Part shown: piece by piece, positions 17,547 through 27,800 of the stretch | How the letters are laid out: every line of letters starts with the position of its first letter | How positions within the stretch are numbered: position 1 is the first letter of the stretch | Source: Chitinophagaceae bacterium | GTDB taxonomy: Bacteria > Bacteroidota > Bacteroidia > Chitinophagales > Chitinophagaceae | Length of the DNA stretch: 64,000 bases | Reading direction: 5' to 3' | Assembly (NCBI GenBank): GCA_016719165.1 | Contig: JADKAJ010000005.1 | Coordinates: 62,001 to 126,000 of the forward strand | Notes under the pieces: model-generated | The model's input: the letters and a program-made list of their open reading frames with translations, nothing else | The model's database searches: none | What the model was told of the DNA's origin: nothing | Position numbers and translations under genes: made by a program

Positions 17547-19655
17547 ATGAAGCTTTTCCCTGAATCGGCGCCTGTACAATTAGAGTTTAACAAAGTGAAA
17601 GACCTGCTGGCTAATTACTGCCAGACCGATCATGCCCGGAATAAGGCCCGGGAACTTCGGATACATACCCGCAAAGAATTCATTGAAGTTGATCTGAAAC
17701 AAAGTCATGAGTACAGGCAATTGATTGTTAACAGTATTTACTTCCCCAATGACAATGTATTGAACCTGTCCAAAGAGTTGAAGCTGATTTCAATACCGGG
17801 TGCCGTATTAACAGGGGAACAGTTAATGCTCATCAGAAAACTGGCAGAAAGTATTGAAAAAATCTTTCGCTGGTTCGATACGGAAAGAAGAATTGCCTAT
17901 GATGCACTGACCAGGGTTATCGAAGGGACTTATTACGAGAAAGCGATTCTTGAATTGATCGATGAGGTGCTGGATGAATATGGACAGGTCAAGGATAATG
18001 CATCAGGTGAATTGAAGGAAATCCGGATGAATTTATACCGTAAAAGAAATGAGCTGCGGAAAGTGTTTGAAAGAATTATTTCAAAACTCAACAAGCAGGG
18101 ATACCTCGCAGACATAGAGGAAAGTTTTATGAGTGGAAGGCGGGTAGTAGCTGTTTTTGCAGAGCAAAAAAGAACGGTAAAAGGAATTTTGCACGGAGAG
18201 AGCGACAGCCGGAAGACGGCATTTGTTGAACCAGAAGAGACCATTGAATTGAATAACCAGGTACATGAACTGGAGAATGAGGAAAGGAAAGAAGTATACC
18301 GGATCCTAAGGGAATTGACCGCTAAGCTATCTGTATATGCATCCCTTCTTACCAATTACCATGATGTGATCGGCGAATATGATTTTATACGGGCCAAAGC
18401 AAAGCTGGCAGGAGACATAAAGGGGGAATATCCATCCGTAACAGATAAAGCTACCGTTCATTTGCTGGAGGCGTATCACCCGCTATTGTATTTGTATAAT
18501 CAAAGGGTCAATAAGCCTACGATTCCGGTTTCTATTACGTTGGATGACGCAAAACGGATATTAGTGATCAGCGGACCTAATGCTGGTGGTAAAACTGTTA
18601 CATTAAAAACTATTGGTCTTTTACAGATGATGGTACAAAGTGGCCTGTTGGTACCCGTACACCCCTCTTCGCAATTTGGTATTTTTAAACAACTGATGAT
18701 TCATATTGGCGATACGCAAAGTATAGAATTTGAACTAAGTACCTACAGCAGCCATTTATTGCATATGAAATACTTCATGGAAAATGCCAATGGCAGAACC
18801 TTGTTCTTTATTGATGAATTGGGCAGTGGCAGCGACCCCAACCTTGGTGGTGCATTTGCCGAAGTAATATTACAGGAGTTGGTGAAAAAACATGCAATGG
18901 GTGTGGTGACAACGCATTACCTGAACCTTAAGGTGATGGCAGGTAAAACTCCGGGTGTCATTAACGGGGCTATGGCCTTTGATGAGAAGCACTTGCAACC
19001 TCAATACAAATTACTTATCGGCAAACCCGGTAGCTCTTATACTTTTTCTATTGCTGAGAGGATTGGGTTAGATAAGAATTTAATAAACCGGGCAAGACAG
19101 CTGGTTGATGAAGACCACTTCAGGCTGGATAAATTACTGAACAGAACCGAACAGGACTTACAGGCGATTGAAAAAAAGGAAATGAATCTGAACCAGGCTA
19201 TAAAGGAAAATGAACGGCTGAAAAAAGAAATGGTGCAGGTGATGGACAAAGAAAGACACCGTCAACAGGTAGATTTGCTGAAAGAGCAAAACCGTGTTTC
19301 CGAAGAAAAAATTGCTTACCTGAAAGATATGGACCGAAGACTGAAGCAGTTATTGATTGATTGGAGAAAGGAGGAGAATAAAAATAAAGTAATAAAACAA
19401 ATGGAGGCGCTATTGTTTAAGAAAGATGAGAAAAAAGTGGTGAGCAAAATGCAGAAAAAGATAGATGCAAAATTCAGTGAGATTGGCGGTGACATAAAAG
19501 TCGGTAATAAGGTAATGATGAAACGCAATCACCAGGTGGGTGAAGTGATGGAATTACGGGGCAAAAGAGCGGTCGTGAAAATCGGGTTACTTCCGATGCA
19601 GGTGGAAATGAAAGACCTGGTAGTGGTAAAAGAAAAGAAAGAAGAAGAAAAATAA
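17547..19655 (+). CDS. mutS2: MutS2-type ATPase lacking a Smr domain
   Basis: 702 residues from the ATG at 17547 (MKLFPESAPVQLEFNKVKDLL), where similarity to MutS2 begins; a frame extending 57 codons upstream is not convincing. It has the MutS core and clamp helices, Walker A GPNAGGKT (residues 343-350), Walker B LFFIDELGSGSDP and the long coiled coil after it (about 520-640). A KOW-like segment (VGNKVMMKRNHQVGEVMELRG) is followed only by a short charged tail: the C-terminal Smr nuclease domain of Bacillus MutS2 (about 80 residues) is absent. MutS2 proteins act on branched DNA or rescue collided ribosomes in studied species. Which role holds here is not known. Confidence 0.88.
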   Translation: MKLFPESAPVQLEFNKVKDLLANYCQTDHARNKARELRIHTRKEFIEVDLKQSHEYRQLIVNSIYFPNDNVLNLSKELKLISIPGAVLTGEQLMLIRKLAESIEKIFRWFDTERRIAYDALTRVIEGTYYEKAILELIDEVLDEYGQVKDNASGELKEIRMNLYRKRNELRKVFERIISKLNKQGYLADIEESFMSGRRVVAVFAEQKRTVKGILHGESDSRKTAFVEPEETIELNNQVHELENEERKEVYRILRELTAKLSVYASLLTNYHDVIGEYDFIRAKAKLAGDIKGEYPSVTDKATVHLLEAYHPLLYLYNQRVNKPTIPVSITLDDAKRILVISGPNAGGKTVTLKTIGLLQMMVQSGLLVPVHPSSQFGIFKQLMIHIGDTQSIEFELSTYSSHLLHMKYFMENANGRTLFFIDELGSGSDPNLGGAFAEVILQELVKKHAMGVVTTHYLNLKVMAGKTPGVINGAMAFDEKHLQPQYKLLIGKPGSSYTFSIAERIGLDKNLINRARQLVDEDHFRLDKLLNRTEQDLQAIEKKEMNLNQAIKENERLKKEMVQVMDKERHRQQVDLLKEQNRVSEEKIAYLKDMDRRLKQLLIDWRKEENKNKVIKQMEALLFKKDEKKVVSKMQKKIDAKFSEIGGDIKVGNKVMMKRNHQVGEVMELRGKRAVVKIGLLPMQVEMKDLVVVKEKKEEEK

Positions 19656-19656
19656 A

Positions 19657-19682
19657 AAAGCGAAACCTTACGGGGTTTCGCT
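19657..19682. terminator. Terminator between mutS2 and the CBS-domain gene
   Basis: AGCGAAACC / GGTTTCGCT hairpin (19659-19667 and 19674-19682). The T-run is on the minus strand, so it best serves the CBS gene, but it lies directly after the mutS2 stop as well. Confidence 0.75.
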
Positions 19683-19704
19683 GCGTATTTAATGAGTGTG
19701 TAAG

Positions 19705-20133
19705 TTAACTGTTAATGTAGCTATGTAATTGATTGATGGTTTCTTTCTGGGCCAGGATAGTCTCCTTCACCACATCACTCATAGAAATGATACCAACGAG
19801 TTTATTATTTTCAAACACCGGCATATACCGGATGTTTTTCATCGTCATAAGTTCCATACAGTGTTCAATCTTGTCTGATGGTGATATTGAAGGAAGATCT
19901 GTTGACATAATTTCAGAAACTTTTGTTTCGGTAGAATTTTTTCCTTTCAGTATTACTTTTCGGGAATAGTCCCTTTCCGTGACGATGCCCTGAAAATTAT
20001 CACCTTCCATTATTACTAAAGAACCAATATTTTTTTCTGCCATTATTTTTAATGCTTCTATTACAGTTGTCCCGGGTGAAACTGTAACAGGTTGAAAATT
20101 TTTTCGGGTAAGAACAGAAGAAACATTATTCAT
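19705..20133 (-). CDS. CBS-pair domain protein
   Basis: 142 residues from the ATG at 20133. The longer frame from 20184 starts inside the promoter box and is rejected. Two CBS motifs in tandem fill the protein: VSPGTTVIEALKIMAEKNIG...VTERDYSRKV and ISPSDKIEHCMELMTMKNIRYMPV...GIISMSDVV. Such stand-alone CBS pairs bind adenine nucleotides or NAD and act as sensors; what this one controls cannot be read. The neighbours (mutS2 convergent, lacI-type gene divergent) give no partner. Confidence 0.9.
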   Translation of the reverse strand: MNNVSSVLTRKNFQPVTVSPGTTVIEALKIMAEKNIGSLVIMEGDNFQGIVTERDYSRKVILKGKNSTETKVSEIMSTDLPSISPSDKIEHCMELMTMKNIRYMPVFENNKLVGIISMSDVVKETILAQKETINQLHSYINS

Positions 20134-20181
20134 TATGGCGTATTTTTCTACATGAAATTTACGGAAAGAATCAGCCAATCC

Positions 20182-20189
20182 CAAAATTA
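20182..20189 (-). promoter_or_regulatory. Bacteroidetes -7 promoter box for the CBS gene
   Basis: Minus-strand TAATTTTG, exact TAnnTTTG match. It overlaps the TTG at 20184, so that codon cannot be the start if this promoter is used. Leader to the ATG at 20133 is about 40 bases. Confidence 0.5.
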
Positions 20190-20299
20190 TTTTGATTAAT
20201 TGATTTTCCTGACAGCATTTTTTCGATTGTATAATCTTAGCCCGGAAATTCGATTCGTTTTTATACCTTGTATCGGTTTTATGACATCTTTTTTATTAC

Positions 20300-21316
20300 A
20301 TGGATCAAAAGCCCGCAACAATAAAGGAAATAGCACAACGGTTGAATGTATCGGTGTCAACCGTGTCAAGGGCATTACATGATCATCCAAGTATCGGGCT
20401 TCGTACCAAAATGCAGGTTCAGAAATTAGCAGAAGAACTTCATTATGAACCTAACCAGGCGGCTATTTCGTTCAAACAGGGAAAAACAATGACCCTGGGA
20501 GTCATCCTGCCCAGCCTTGGAGAAGAGTTCTTTTCTATGGCGATCAACGGAATTGAAGATGTTGCCACTCAAAATAAATACACGGTACTGATTGGTCAGT
20601 CGCATGATAATACGGAGAGAGAGGTTCAGATTGTTGACACCATGCGACGCCACAGGGTAGATGGGTTGATTGTTTCCCTGGCTAAGACCACTAAATCATA
20701 TGAGCATTTTGAGCAATTAGAAAAATATAATATTCCGGTTGTTTTTTTCGATAGGGTACCTGGTAATCCAGCCGCATATACTGTTTCGTGTAACCTGCAA
20801 AACAGTTCGGTTGAATTGGTGGACTGGCTGGTTCAGCAAGGGCATAAAAAAATTGGGTTTATTAAAGGCCCTGATGCGATTCTTCACTCAAAGGAGCGTT
20901 TGATTGGTTACCAGGAGGGGTTAAAAAAGCATCGTATAAAGCCGGATACAGCTTTTGTGGTGGCAACTGATCTGAGTGGTACAAAAACAAATGATGCGAT
21001 GCATAAATTGCTGGCATTAAAGAACAGGCCTACTGCTGTAATTGCATTTAACGATTATGTGGCGCTGGATGCTATAAAGTATGCCCGTAGCCAGGGAGTC
21101 AGGATCAATAAGGATATTTCTTTTGTTAGTTATGCTAATCTTCCTATAACAAGTTATATGGATTATCCTCCTGTTGCATCGGTTGAGCAATTCCCTTATC
21201 AACAGGCGGAAAAGGCAACCCAAATTTTGTTACAACTGATTACATCCAAAGAAGCAGGCGATAGTATTCCACGGAAAGTACTTTTGGAAAGTAAGGTCAT
21301 TGTTAATAAGCAGTGA
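20300..21316 (+). CDS. LacI-family transcriptional regulator
   Basis: 338 residues. N-terminal helix-turn-helix and hinge helix: TIKEIAQRLNVSVSTVSRAL (residues 7-26), then the HPSIG and hinge segment, followed by a periplasmic-binding-protein-like sugar sensor domain (MTLGVILPSLGEEFFSMAI ... GLIVSLAKTT ... VVFFDRV). Family members repress or activate carbohydrate genes in response to a sugar or sugar phosphate. No carbohydrate operon is next to it, so the target is not evident. The gene starts 167 bases from the divergent CBS gene. Confidence 0.93.
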   Translation: MDQKPATIKEIAQRLNVSVSTVSRALHDHPSIGLRTKMQVQKLAEELHYEPNQAAISFKQGKTMTLGVILPSLGEEFFSMAINGIEDVATQNKYTVLIGQSHDNTEREVQIVDTMRRHRVDGLIVSLAKTTKSYEHFEQLEKYNIPVVFFDRVPGNPAAYTVSCNLQNSSVELVDWLVQQGHKKIGFIKGPDAILHSKERLIGYQEGLKKHRIKPDTAFVVATDLSGTKTNDAMHKLLALKNRPTAVIAFNDYVALDAIKYARSQGVRINKDISFVSYANLPITSYMDYPPVASVEQFPYQQAEKATQILLQLITSKEAGDSIPRKVLLESKVIVNKQ

Positions 21317-21425
21317 CGGGAATTGGTTAACAATTTTATGGCCTGGTGAGAACCAGATATTCAACGGCATATTATTTTACATAACTTTACAGGCATTTTT
21401 AAAAAATAATACCAAATAATTTACC

Positions 21426-21920
21426 ATGAAAAAACATTTTCTGTATTCTTTAATGGGAGTGATGTTATTGTCTACTTTTTCGCAGGCCCAGCAGGCCGAT
21501 AATGATCCAAATGTAATAGCCAAAGACGGAAGCTTGTCTAAAAGGGTTTTCAAGAATCAGAATCCTGCAGAAGATAAAACAGAGTTGATTGATATCATTG
21601 GAACAGGCAGTGCTGCTTTTTCTGCTTCCAATACAGCAGATGGATCTACCGCCAGCTACAAGCATTCTCTGAAGATTACGTTAGCGCTATCTACTCCGGC
21701 ATCTGTAAAAGGAAGTTATCAACTGGTTTTTTATACCATTTATGAGAATATCCCTTATGCAGCAGCTACAGAGGGTGGGGTTGTGACTGTGTTTTACCCT
21801 ATTAGTATGTACGATGGGATAAAACAAAAACTTGACCAGTCTTTTGCGGCAAAAAAGAAAGTGCAATTAAAAGTAATTCAAAAAACAAACGGATACAGGG
21901 AAGGAACGCTGATGTTCTGA
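21426..21920 (+). CDS. Small secreted protein, function unknown
   Basis: 164 residues. A signal peptide (MKKHFLYSLMGVMLLSTFSQAQQ) is followed by a mainly beta protein without cysteines; the first third is polar (DPNVIAKDGSLSKRVFKN), the rest alternates hydrophobic strands (SLKITLALSTPASVKGSYQL, YEGVV-like). I do not recognise the family. A terminator follows. It is transcribed after the LacI gene with 109 bases between, probably from its own promoter (a near-match TAACTTTA lies at 21382). Confidence 0.7.
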   Translation: MKKHFLYSLMGVMLLSTFSQAQQADNDPNVIAKDGSLSKRVFKNQNPAEDKTELIDIIGTGSAAFSASNTADGSTASYKHSLKITLALSTPASVKGSYQLVFYTIYENIPYAAATEGGVVTVFYPISMYDGIKQKLDQSFAAKKKVQLKVIQKTNGYREGTLMF

Positions 21921-21945
21921 TACCCGGAATAAAATTTTAACCTGG

Positions 21946-21972
21946 AAATGCGAACTATTTGTTCGCATTTTT
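21946..21972 (+). terminator. Terminator after the small secreted protein gene
   Basis: AAATGCGAAC / GTTCGCATTT arms with loop TATTT, then TT. Confidence 0.75.
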
Positions 21973-22000
21973 AGTGAAAAAGGGTATGCGGTATAAAATA

Positions 22001-22031
22001 AAAATCCCTCCATCGTTTTAACGAAGGAGGG
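22001..22031 (-). terminator. Terminator of tRNA-Ser
   Basis: On the minus strand CCCTCC...GGAGGG with inner pairing TTCGTTAAAACGA, followed by a T-run; begins 7 bases after the tRNA 3' end. Confidence 0.85.
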
Positions 22032-22037
22032 TGAAAG

Positions 22038-22122
22038 CGGAGAGAGAGGGATTCGAACCCCCGGACCTGTTACAGTCAACGGTTTTCAAGACCGCCGCAT
22101 TAGACCGCTCTGCCATCTCTCC
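22038..22122 (-). tRNA. tRNA-Ser(UGA)
   Basis: 85 bases. The 5' GGAGAGA pairs with UCUCUCC at the 3' end, discriminator G, no encoded CCA. D-arm GCAGAGCGGTCTAAT, anticodon loop CTTGAAAA with anticodon TGA, a long variable arm (about 16 bases) and T-arm GGGGGTTCGAATCCC. The long variable arm and discriminator G identify a class II serine tRNA that reads UCA. Confidence 0.96.
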
Positions 22123-22176
22123 GGCGCAAATGTACGTTCTCATCTATTTCAACCCAAACTTTAGTGACACATCATT

Positions 22177-22184
22177 TACCTTCG
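22177..22184 (+). promoter_or_regulatory. Possible -7 box for the ABC transporter gene
   Basis: TACCTTCG, one mismatch from TAnnTTTG, 17 bases before the GTG start at 22201. Confidence 0.35.
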
Positions 22185-22200
22185 CAGCAAATTTTTTTGA

Positions 22201-24036
22201 GTGAAACATCTCAGATCCCTGAATAAATATTTTTGGAAATATCGTGTCCGCCTCGGGGGAGGGATCGTTTTTGTTTTTCTGTCCAATTATTTTAACGTTC
22301 TTTCCCCGCAGGTTACCGGGTTTGTAATCGATTTTGTTCAACGGTCATTAAATCTTCCCGGTTATAAAGCTCCCACCAAACAACCCGATTATGATGGTCT
22401 CGTAGATAAGTTTATCGATACCGTAGGAGGAAGTGATTTTTCTATCGGTAAAGTAGTCGCATTATGCGGTATCACAATATTGGTGCTGGCTTTACTGCGG
22501 GGTTTCTTTCTTTTTTTGATGCGGCAGACTATCATTGTGATGAGCCGTTACATCGAGTACGAACAAAAGAATGAGGTATTTGATCATTACCAGAAATTAG
22601 ATACTGCCTTTTATAAAACACAAAGTACCGGCGACCTTATGAATCGTATTACTGAAGATGTCAGCCGTGTCAGGATGTTTACCGGTCCTGCGATCATGTA
22701 CCTGGCCAATCTTCTTTCTATTATTTCTCTCAGTGTATTCTTTATGCTTAAAAGGGATACAGAGCTAACCATGTATGTGCTGGCTCCTTTACCAATATTG
22801 GCTGTTACTATTTACTTTATCAATAATACCATTCATAAAAGAAGTGAGAAGATACAGCAGTCACTCTCAGATCTTACCACAAATGCGCAGGAAACCTATT
22901 CGGGAATCAGGGTTATTAAGTCATTTGTACAGGAAAAAGCAATGCTTGGTTTTTTTACCCGTACTGCAGAAGATTTCAAAAAAAATGTACTCGGCCTGGT
23001 CAAAGTAGAAGCTATTTATTTTCCTTCTATTACCTTACTTATTGGCCTGAGTACATTACTTACAATAATGATCGGAGGGTTATATTATATATACGGGGGG
23101 CATAATATTGGTATTAACACAATTGTTGAATTTGTCATGTATATTAACATGCTCACCTTTCCGGTGAGTGCAATTGGTCTTACCGCCAGTATGATCCAGC
23201 GGGCTGCTGCTTCACAAAAAAGGATCAATGAGTTTTTGGATATAGAACCCGGCATTCAAAACCAGCCTGCGGCTCTCAACATTCCCTTGCAGGGCGATAT
23301 TAGATTTGATAAAGTAAATTTTACATACCCCCACACTGGTATTGAGGCAATTAAAGATTTTAGTTTACATATCCGGAGTGGTGAGAAAGTAGCTATTGTG
23401 GGAAGGACAGGCAGTGGCAAGTCCACCCTTGCTCAATTATTGCTGAGGATGTATGATGTGACAGACGGAACACTTGAGTTGGATGGTAATAATATCAGTA
23501 AAATAGATTTGAAAGTACTCCGGCAACAAATAAGCTATGTGCCCCAGGATGTATTTCTGTTTAGCGAAACGGTTGAAAACAATATTGGTTTCGGTATGAT
23601 GCAGTTCGACAGAAATGCGGTTGAAAAAGCAGCTATAAAAGCAAGTGTAGAAAAGGAAATTGCCAATTTTTCCGGGCAATACGATACAATGATTGGTGAA
23701 AGGGGAGTGACACTCAGCGGCGGACAAAAACAACGGATTTCCATTGCCAGGGCATTGATCAAAGACTCAAATATTGTAGTGTTTGATGATTGCCTGAGTG
23801 CGGTTGACGCCAGGACAGAGAAAGAGATTATTTCAAACCTGAATGATTACCTGCATCAGAAAACAGCGATCATTATAACACACAGGATTTTTTCTTTGCT
23901 CAATTTTGATAAGATCGTTGTGCTGGAAGCCGGCCGGATAATAGAGCAGGGTACCCACGATGAGCTTATTCAGCAAAAGGGCTATTATGCAAAATTATAC
24001 CTCCGGCAGCAGCAACAGGATCGGGGAACAAATTAA
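22201..24036 (+). CDS. ABC exporter half-transporter (MdlA/MsbA-like)
   Basis: 611 residues, GTG start. A six-helix type I exporter membrane domain (residues about 15-330) is fused to an ATPase domain. Walker A GRTGSGKST is at 401-409, signature LSGGQKQ is present, and the H-loop His is in IIITHR. The residue after the Walker B Asp is Asp, not Glu (FDDCLSAVD, Asp529-Asp530), as in the degenerate half of heterodimeric exporters such as MdlA or TM287. Those work with a second half-transporter, but none is encoded next to this gene. Substrate could be a lipid, drug or peptide; not decidable. tRNA-Ser lies just upstream on the opposite strand. Confidence 0.9.
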   Translation: MKHLRSLNKYFWKYRVRLGGGIVFVFLSNYFNVLSPQVTGFVIDFVQRSLNLPGYKAPTKQPDYDGLVDKFIDTVGGSDFSIGKVVALCGITILVLALLRGFFLFLMRQTIIVMSRYIEYEQKNEVFDHYQKLDTAFYKTQSTGDLMNRITEDVSRVRMFTGPAIMYLANLLSIISLSVFFMLKRDTELTMYVLAPLPILAVTIYFINNTIHKRSEKIQQSLSDLTTNAQETYSGIRVIKSFVQEKAMLGFFTRTAEDFKKNVLGLVKVEAIYFPSITLLIGLSTLLTIMIGGLYYIYGGHNIGINTIVEFVMYINMLTFPVSAIGLTASMIQRAAASQKRINEFLDIEPGIQNQPAALNIPLQGDIRFDKVNFTYPHTGIEAIKDFSLHIRSGEKVAIVGRTGSGKSTLAQLLLRMYDVTDGTLELDGNNISKIDLKVLRQQISYVPQDVFLFSETVENNIGFGMMQFDRNAVEKAAIKASVEKEIANFSGQYDTMIGERGVTLSGGQKQRISIARALIKDSNIVVFDDCLSAVDARTEKEIISNLNDYLHQKTAIIITHRIFSLLNFDKIVVLEAGRIIEQGTHDELIQQKGYYAKLYLRQQQQDRGTN

Positions 24037-24143
24037 CAGGGCAGCCAAATTCTCAATTGGGGAGCAATATTTCCGGTTTTTTGCAGGCCATATATTGGCT
24101 AAATAAAGATTTTTTGTCAATTTGGCCGTTTCGAAAACATATC

Positions 24144-24151
24144 TATATTTG
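24144..24151 (+). promoter_or_regulatory. Strong Bacteroidetes promoter for the DUF3276 gene
   Basis: -33 TTTG (24121-24124), 19-base spacer and -7 TATATTTG: a full consensus promoter. The leader to the GTG at 24199 is about 40 bases. Confidence 0.75.
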
Positions 24152-24198
24152 TAGCTTCCAAAACTAAAGTAATTCATTAACTGCTAAAAACTTATACA

Positions 24199-24639
24199 GT
24201 GGCGTACGAGAATAACGACAAGAAAATGGAGAGTATCTACAGTAAACGCATCCGTGCAGGTAAAAGAAGGACTTACTTCTTTGATGTAAGAGCTACCCGC
24301 GGAAATGATTATTACCTCACAATAACTGAAAGCCGGAAACGATTTGATGACAATGGCTACGACCGTCATAAGGTTTTTCTTTACAAAGAGGATTTCAACA
24401 AGTTTATTAAAGCTTTGGGTGAGGCCGTTGACTATGTGAAAACAGAATTGATGCCTGACTTTGATTTTGATGCTTTCAACCATGACGAGAACCCGGATGA
24501 GTATAATCAGAATGGGGCAGAGGTTAGCCAGGAAGCAGCACCGGTCGTTGAATCTGCAAGTGATGTTGTAGCTGAAGCCCCGGTTGCTGAAACAAATACA
24601 AGCCCGGATACCAGTGGTGAAGAAGTCGATAAATGGTAA
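24199..24639 (+). CDS. DUF3276 family (PUR-alpha-like) nucleic-acid-binding protein
   Basis: 146 residues, GTG start at 24199. Residues about 10-95 match the DUF3276/PUR fold found throughout Bacteroidetes: YSKRIRAGKRRTYFFDVR, DYYLTITESRKRF, HKVFLYKEDFNKFIKALGEA. PUR proteins bind single-stranded DNA or RNA through paired beta-sheets (family knowledge). The last 50 residues are acidic and disordered (EEVDKW end). A near-ideal promoter suggests strong expression. Role in the cell is not established. Confidence 0.88.
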   Translation: MAYENNDKKMESIYSKRIRAGKRRTYFFDVRATRGNDYYLTITESRKRFDDNGYDRHKVFLYKEDFNKFIKALGEAVDYVKTELMPDFDFDAFNHDENPDEYNQNGAEVSQEAAPVVESASDVVAEAPVAETNTSPDTSGEEVDKW

Positions 24640-24654
24640 TAAAATAGCTTAAAA

Positions 24655-24684
24655 TAAATATACCTGCACTGGCGGGTATTTTTA
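24655..24684 (+). terminator. Probable terminator of the DUF3276 gene
   Basis: Short ATACC / GGTAT stem (24660-24664 and 24675-24679) closed around TGCACTGGCG, followed by TTTTTATTT. Weak stem. Confidence 0.55.
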
Positions 24685-24830
24685 TTTGAATACTATACCT
24701 TTATGGCAACCAAATCGGGCGAATGAGAAAAATTTACATTTACTTGTTTACTGGAAATTTTAGAAAATTTTAAAGTCCCGTTGCTTTATGCAAGGGGCTT
24801 TTGTGTTTATTCAAATTTAAAACGGGAAAT

Positions 24831-27800
24831 ATGCAATCAAAATTTACACTTAAAAAAAAGATGTTTTTGCTGACGAGAATTTTTGCCATGGCATTAATTT
24901 TCTTGTCTTTGTCAAAGATATCAACTGCTCAGGTCCTCTATAGTGAGGGATTTACTGATATTACTGCCCTACCGGGCTGGGCCAATCAAAACCTGAGTTC
25001 TCCGGTTGGAAGCACAGGCTGGTTCCAGGGAAATTCTGGTGTTTTTCCTTCGCAAGCCGGAGCTGCAACAGCTTATATTGGCGCCAATTTTAATAATACT
25101 ACTGGTGCCAATACGATCAGCAACTGGCTGTTTATGCCGAACATCTCTATTAAGAACGGTGACCAGTTTACATTCTATACAAGGGTGCCGACTGGTGGTG
25201 CTGCTTTCCCTGATCGTTTACAGGTAAGAATGAGTCTTAATGGTGCCAGTACAAATGCGGGAGCAACTGCCACTTCTGTCGGAGACTTCACTAATTTATT
25301 ATTGGATATTAATCCTACCTACGGGGCTGCATATCCTGAAACATGGCAACAATTCACTGTTATTATTTCAGGAGTTCCTGCACCAACTTCCGGCAGGTTA
25401 GCATTTCGCTATTTTGTAGAAAACGGAGGTCCTTCCGGTGCTAATTCTAATTACATCGGGATAGATGAAGTTGTTTATACTGCTATCGGTGCCTGTTCGG
25501 GTACACCTGCTCCGGGAGCTACAAATAGTACAGCCAACCCAGTTTGCCCGGGTATCAATTTTACTTTATCATTAGCTACACCGGGATCAGGTGTTACTTA
25601 TCAGTGGCAATCATCACCGGATGGTACTACTTGGGCAAATATTACAGGCGCTAATAATGCAACATTGACAACTTCACAAACTGTTGCAACTTATTACAGA
25701 TGTAATGTAACCTGCGGTGCTAATACCGGTATATCTACTGCATTACAAGTAAATATGGCTGCACCATCAGCCTGTTATTGTACACCTGCTGCTACGACGT
25801 GTACGTTGGATGATGAGATATTGAATGTAAGGTTAGGAACACTTAATAATCCTTCTTCAGGTTGTTCCGGAGCTGGTTATACATATTATTCAGCTGTCGC
25901 TGCGCCTGATGTATTTATTGGTGCTCCTAACCCCATGAGTGTAAGTGTAGGTCCCGGCGGAACAGAGCATGTGGCTGTTTGGATCGATTATAACAAAAAT
26001 GGACAGTTTGAGACTACAGAATTTACTGCGCTGGGAAGCGGAAACGGATCTACCGTTAATGGTGCTGTTGCTGTTCCAGCATCAGCCCTTACAGGTACAA
26101 CAAGGATGCGGGTAAGAGTTCGTTGGAGCACAGCATTAAAAGGAACACAGGCTTGTATCGGTGGATTCTTTGGAGAAACAGAAGATTATAATGTGAACCT
26201 GATTCCATGTGTGCCAGCTACGATTACAAGTGCACCCACAAGTGTATCGATCGTATGTGGTGCCAATGCAAGCTTTACGGTAGCGGCTGCGGGTAGTTTA
26301 CCAACTTATTCCTGGCAGTTCCGTACAAGTTCATCCGGTATCTGGCAGACTGTAACCAATAGTGGTATTTACAGTGGTGCTACTACAGCCACCCTTAGTC
26401 TGACCAACATACCACAGACCTATAGCGGATACCAGTACCGTGCTTTGGTAACGGGAGCATGTTCTGCAGTAGACTTCACTTCACCGCCAGCAACACTTAC
26501 TGTAAATGCAATAGTACCTACTGTTACACCGGCTTCTGCTACAATATGTGCTGGTTCAGTTCAACAATTGACCCTGACCAACACATTGGGTAATACGGAT
26601 CTTATCAATGAAGGATTCAATAGTATTACACCATTGCCTGCTGGTTGGTTTACTCAAAACAACAGTAGCCCTGTTGGTACAACTGGTTGGTTCCAGGGAA
26701 GTTCAGCCACATTCCCGTCTCAGAGCGGTGTACCTACAGCATATATTGCTGCTAACTTTAATAATACAACGGGTAATAATACAATCAGCAACTGGTTGCT
26801 TACACCTGCTGTAAGTATTAAAAATGGTGATGTGCTGAAATTCTATACCCGTACAGTGAGTGCACCTGCTTTTGCTGACAGGCTTGAAGTAAGAATGAGT
26901 ACTAGTGGTGCAAGTACAAACGTAGGGGCTACCAATACGAGTGTGGGAGACTTTACTAATTTGTTGTTAACCGTTAACCCAACACTGATAACAACTGGGG
27001 CAGGAAGCTATCCTAATACATGGACACAATTTACAGCAACGGTATCAGGTGTAACAGGAACAGTAACAGGACGCTTTGCATTCCGCTATTTTGTTACTAG
27101 TGGCGGTCCTGGTGGTGCTAATTCCGACTACATAGGTATTGACGAAGTGGTATATACCTCAACAGGTGGTTCAGCTCAAGGTGTATGGAGTGGTCCTGCC
27201 GGCACTATCTTTACTGATAACCTCGGTACAGTACCATATGTGAGCGGTACACCAATCACAACAGTGTATGTGAAACCAACAGCGACTACCAATAATTATA
27301 CAGTAAACTTTACCACACTGACACCATGTACATCAGCAACGACAACAGTACCGGTGAATGTGAGCAATCCTGCGACAGGTCTTGCGGTAACCCCGTCAAC
27401 CCGTGCAGTATGTTTGGGTGGCAGCACCACGTTTGTAGCCTCCACCATCGGTGGTAACCCGATAGCTTACCAGTGGCAGGTGAGCACAGACGGAGGTCTT
27501 ACCTATAATAATATCACAGGAGCAACTTCATCAACCCTTACAGTAAGCAGTGTTACACAGTCAATGAGTGGTAACCGTTACCGTTTTGTAGTAACGTCAG
27601 CTCCATGTACACCGGCTGTAACTTCAACTGCCTTTGGTACACTGACAGTAAATCCGTTACCAACGGTGACATTGTCATCACCGGTAGTGAACCTGGTACC
27701 GGGCCGTACGACGACCATAACTGGTACAAGTACACCGGCAGCAGCAGCAGGTGGCTGGTCATGGACATTGAATGGTTCTGCCCTGTCAGGCACAACGAAT

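Noticed and set aside
19705..20184. Longer form of the CBS protein from 20184
   Set aside because: The TTG start lies in the promoter box; the ATG at 20133 gives a compact CBS pair.
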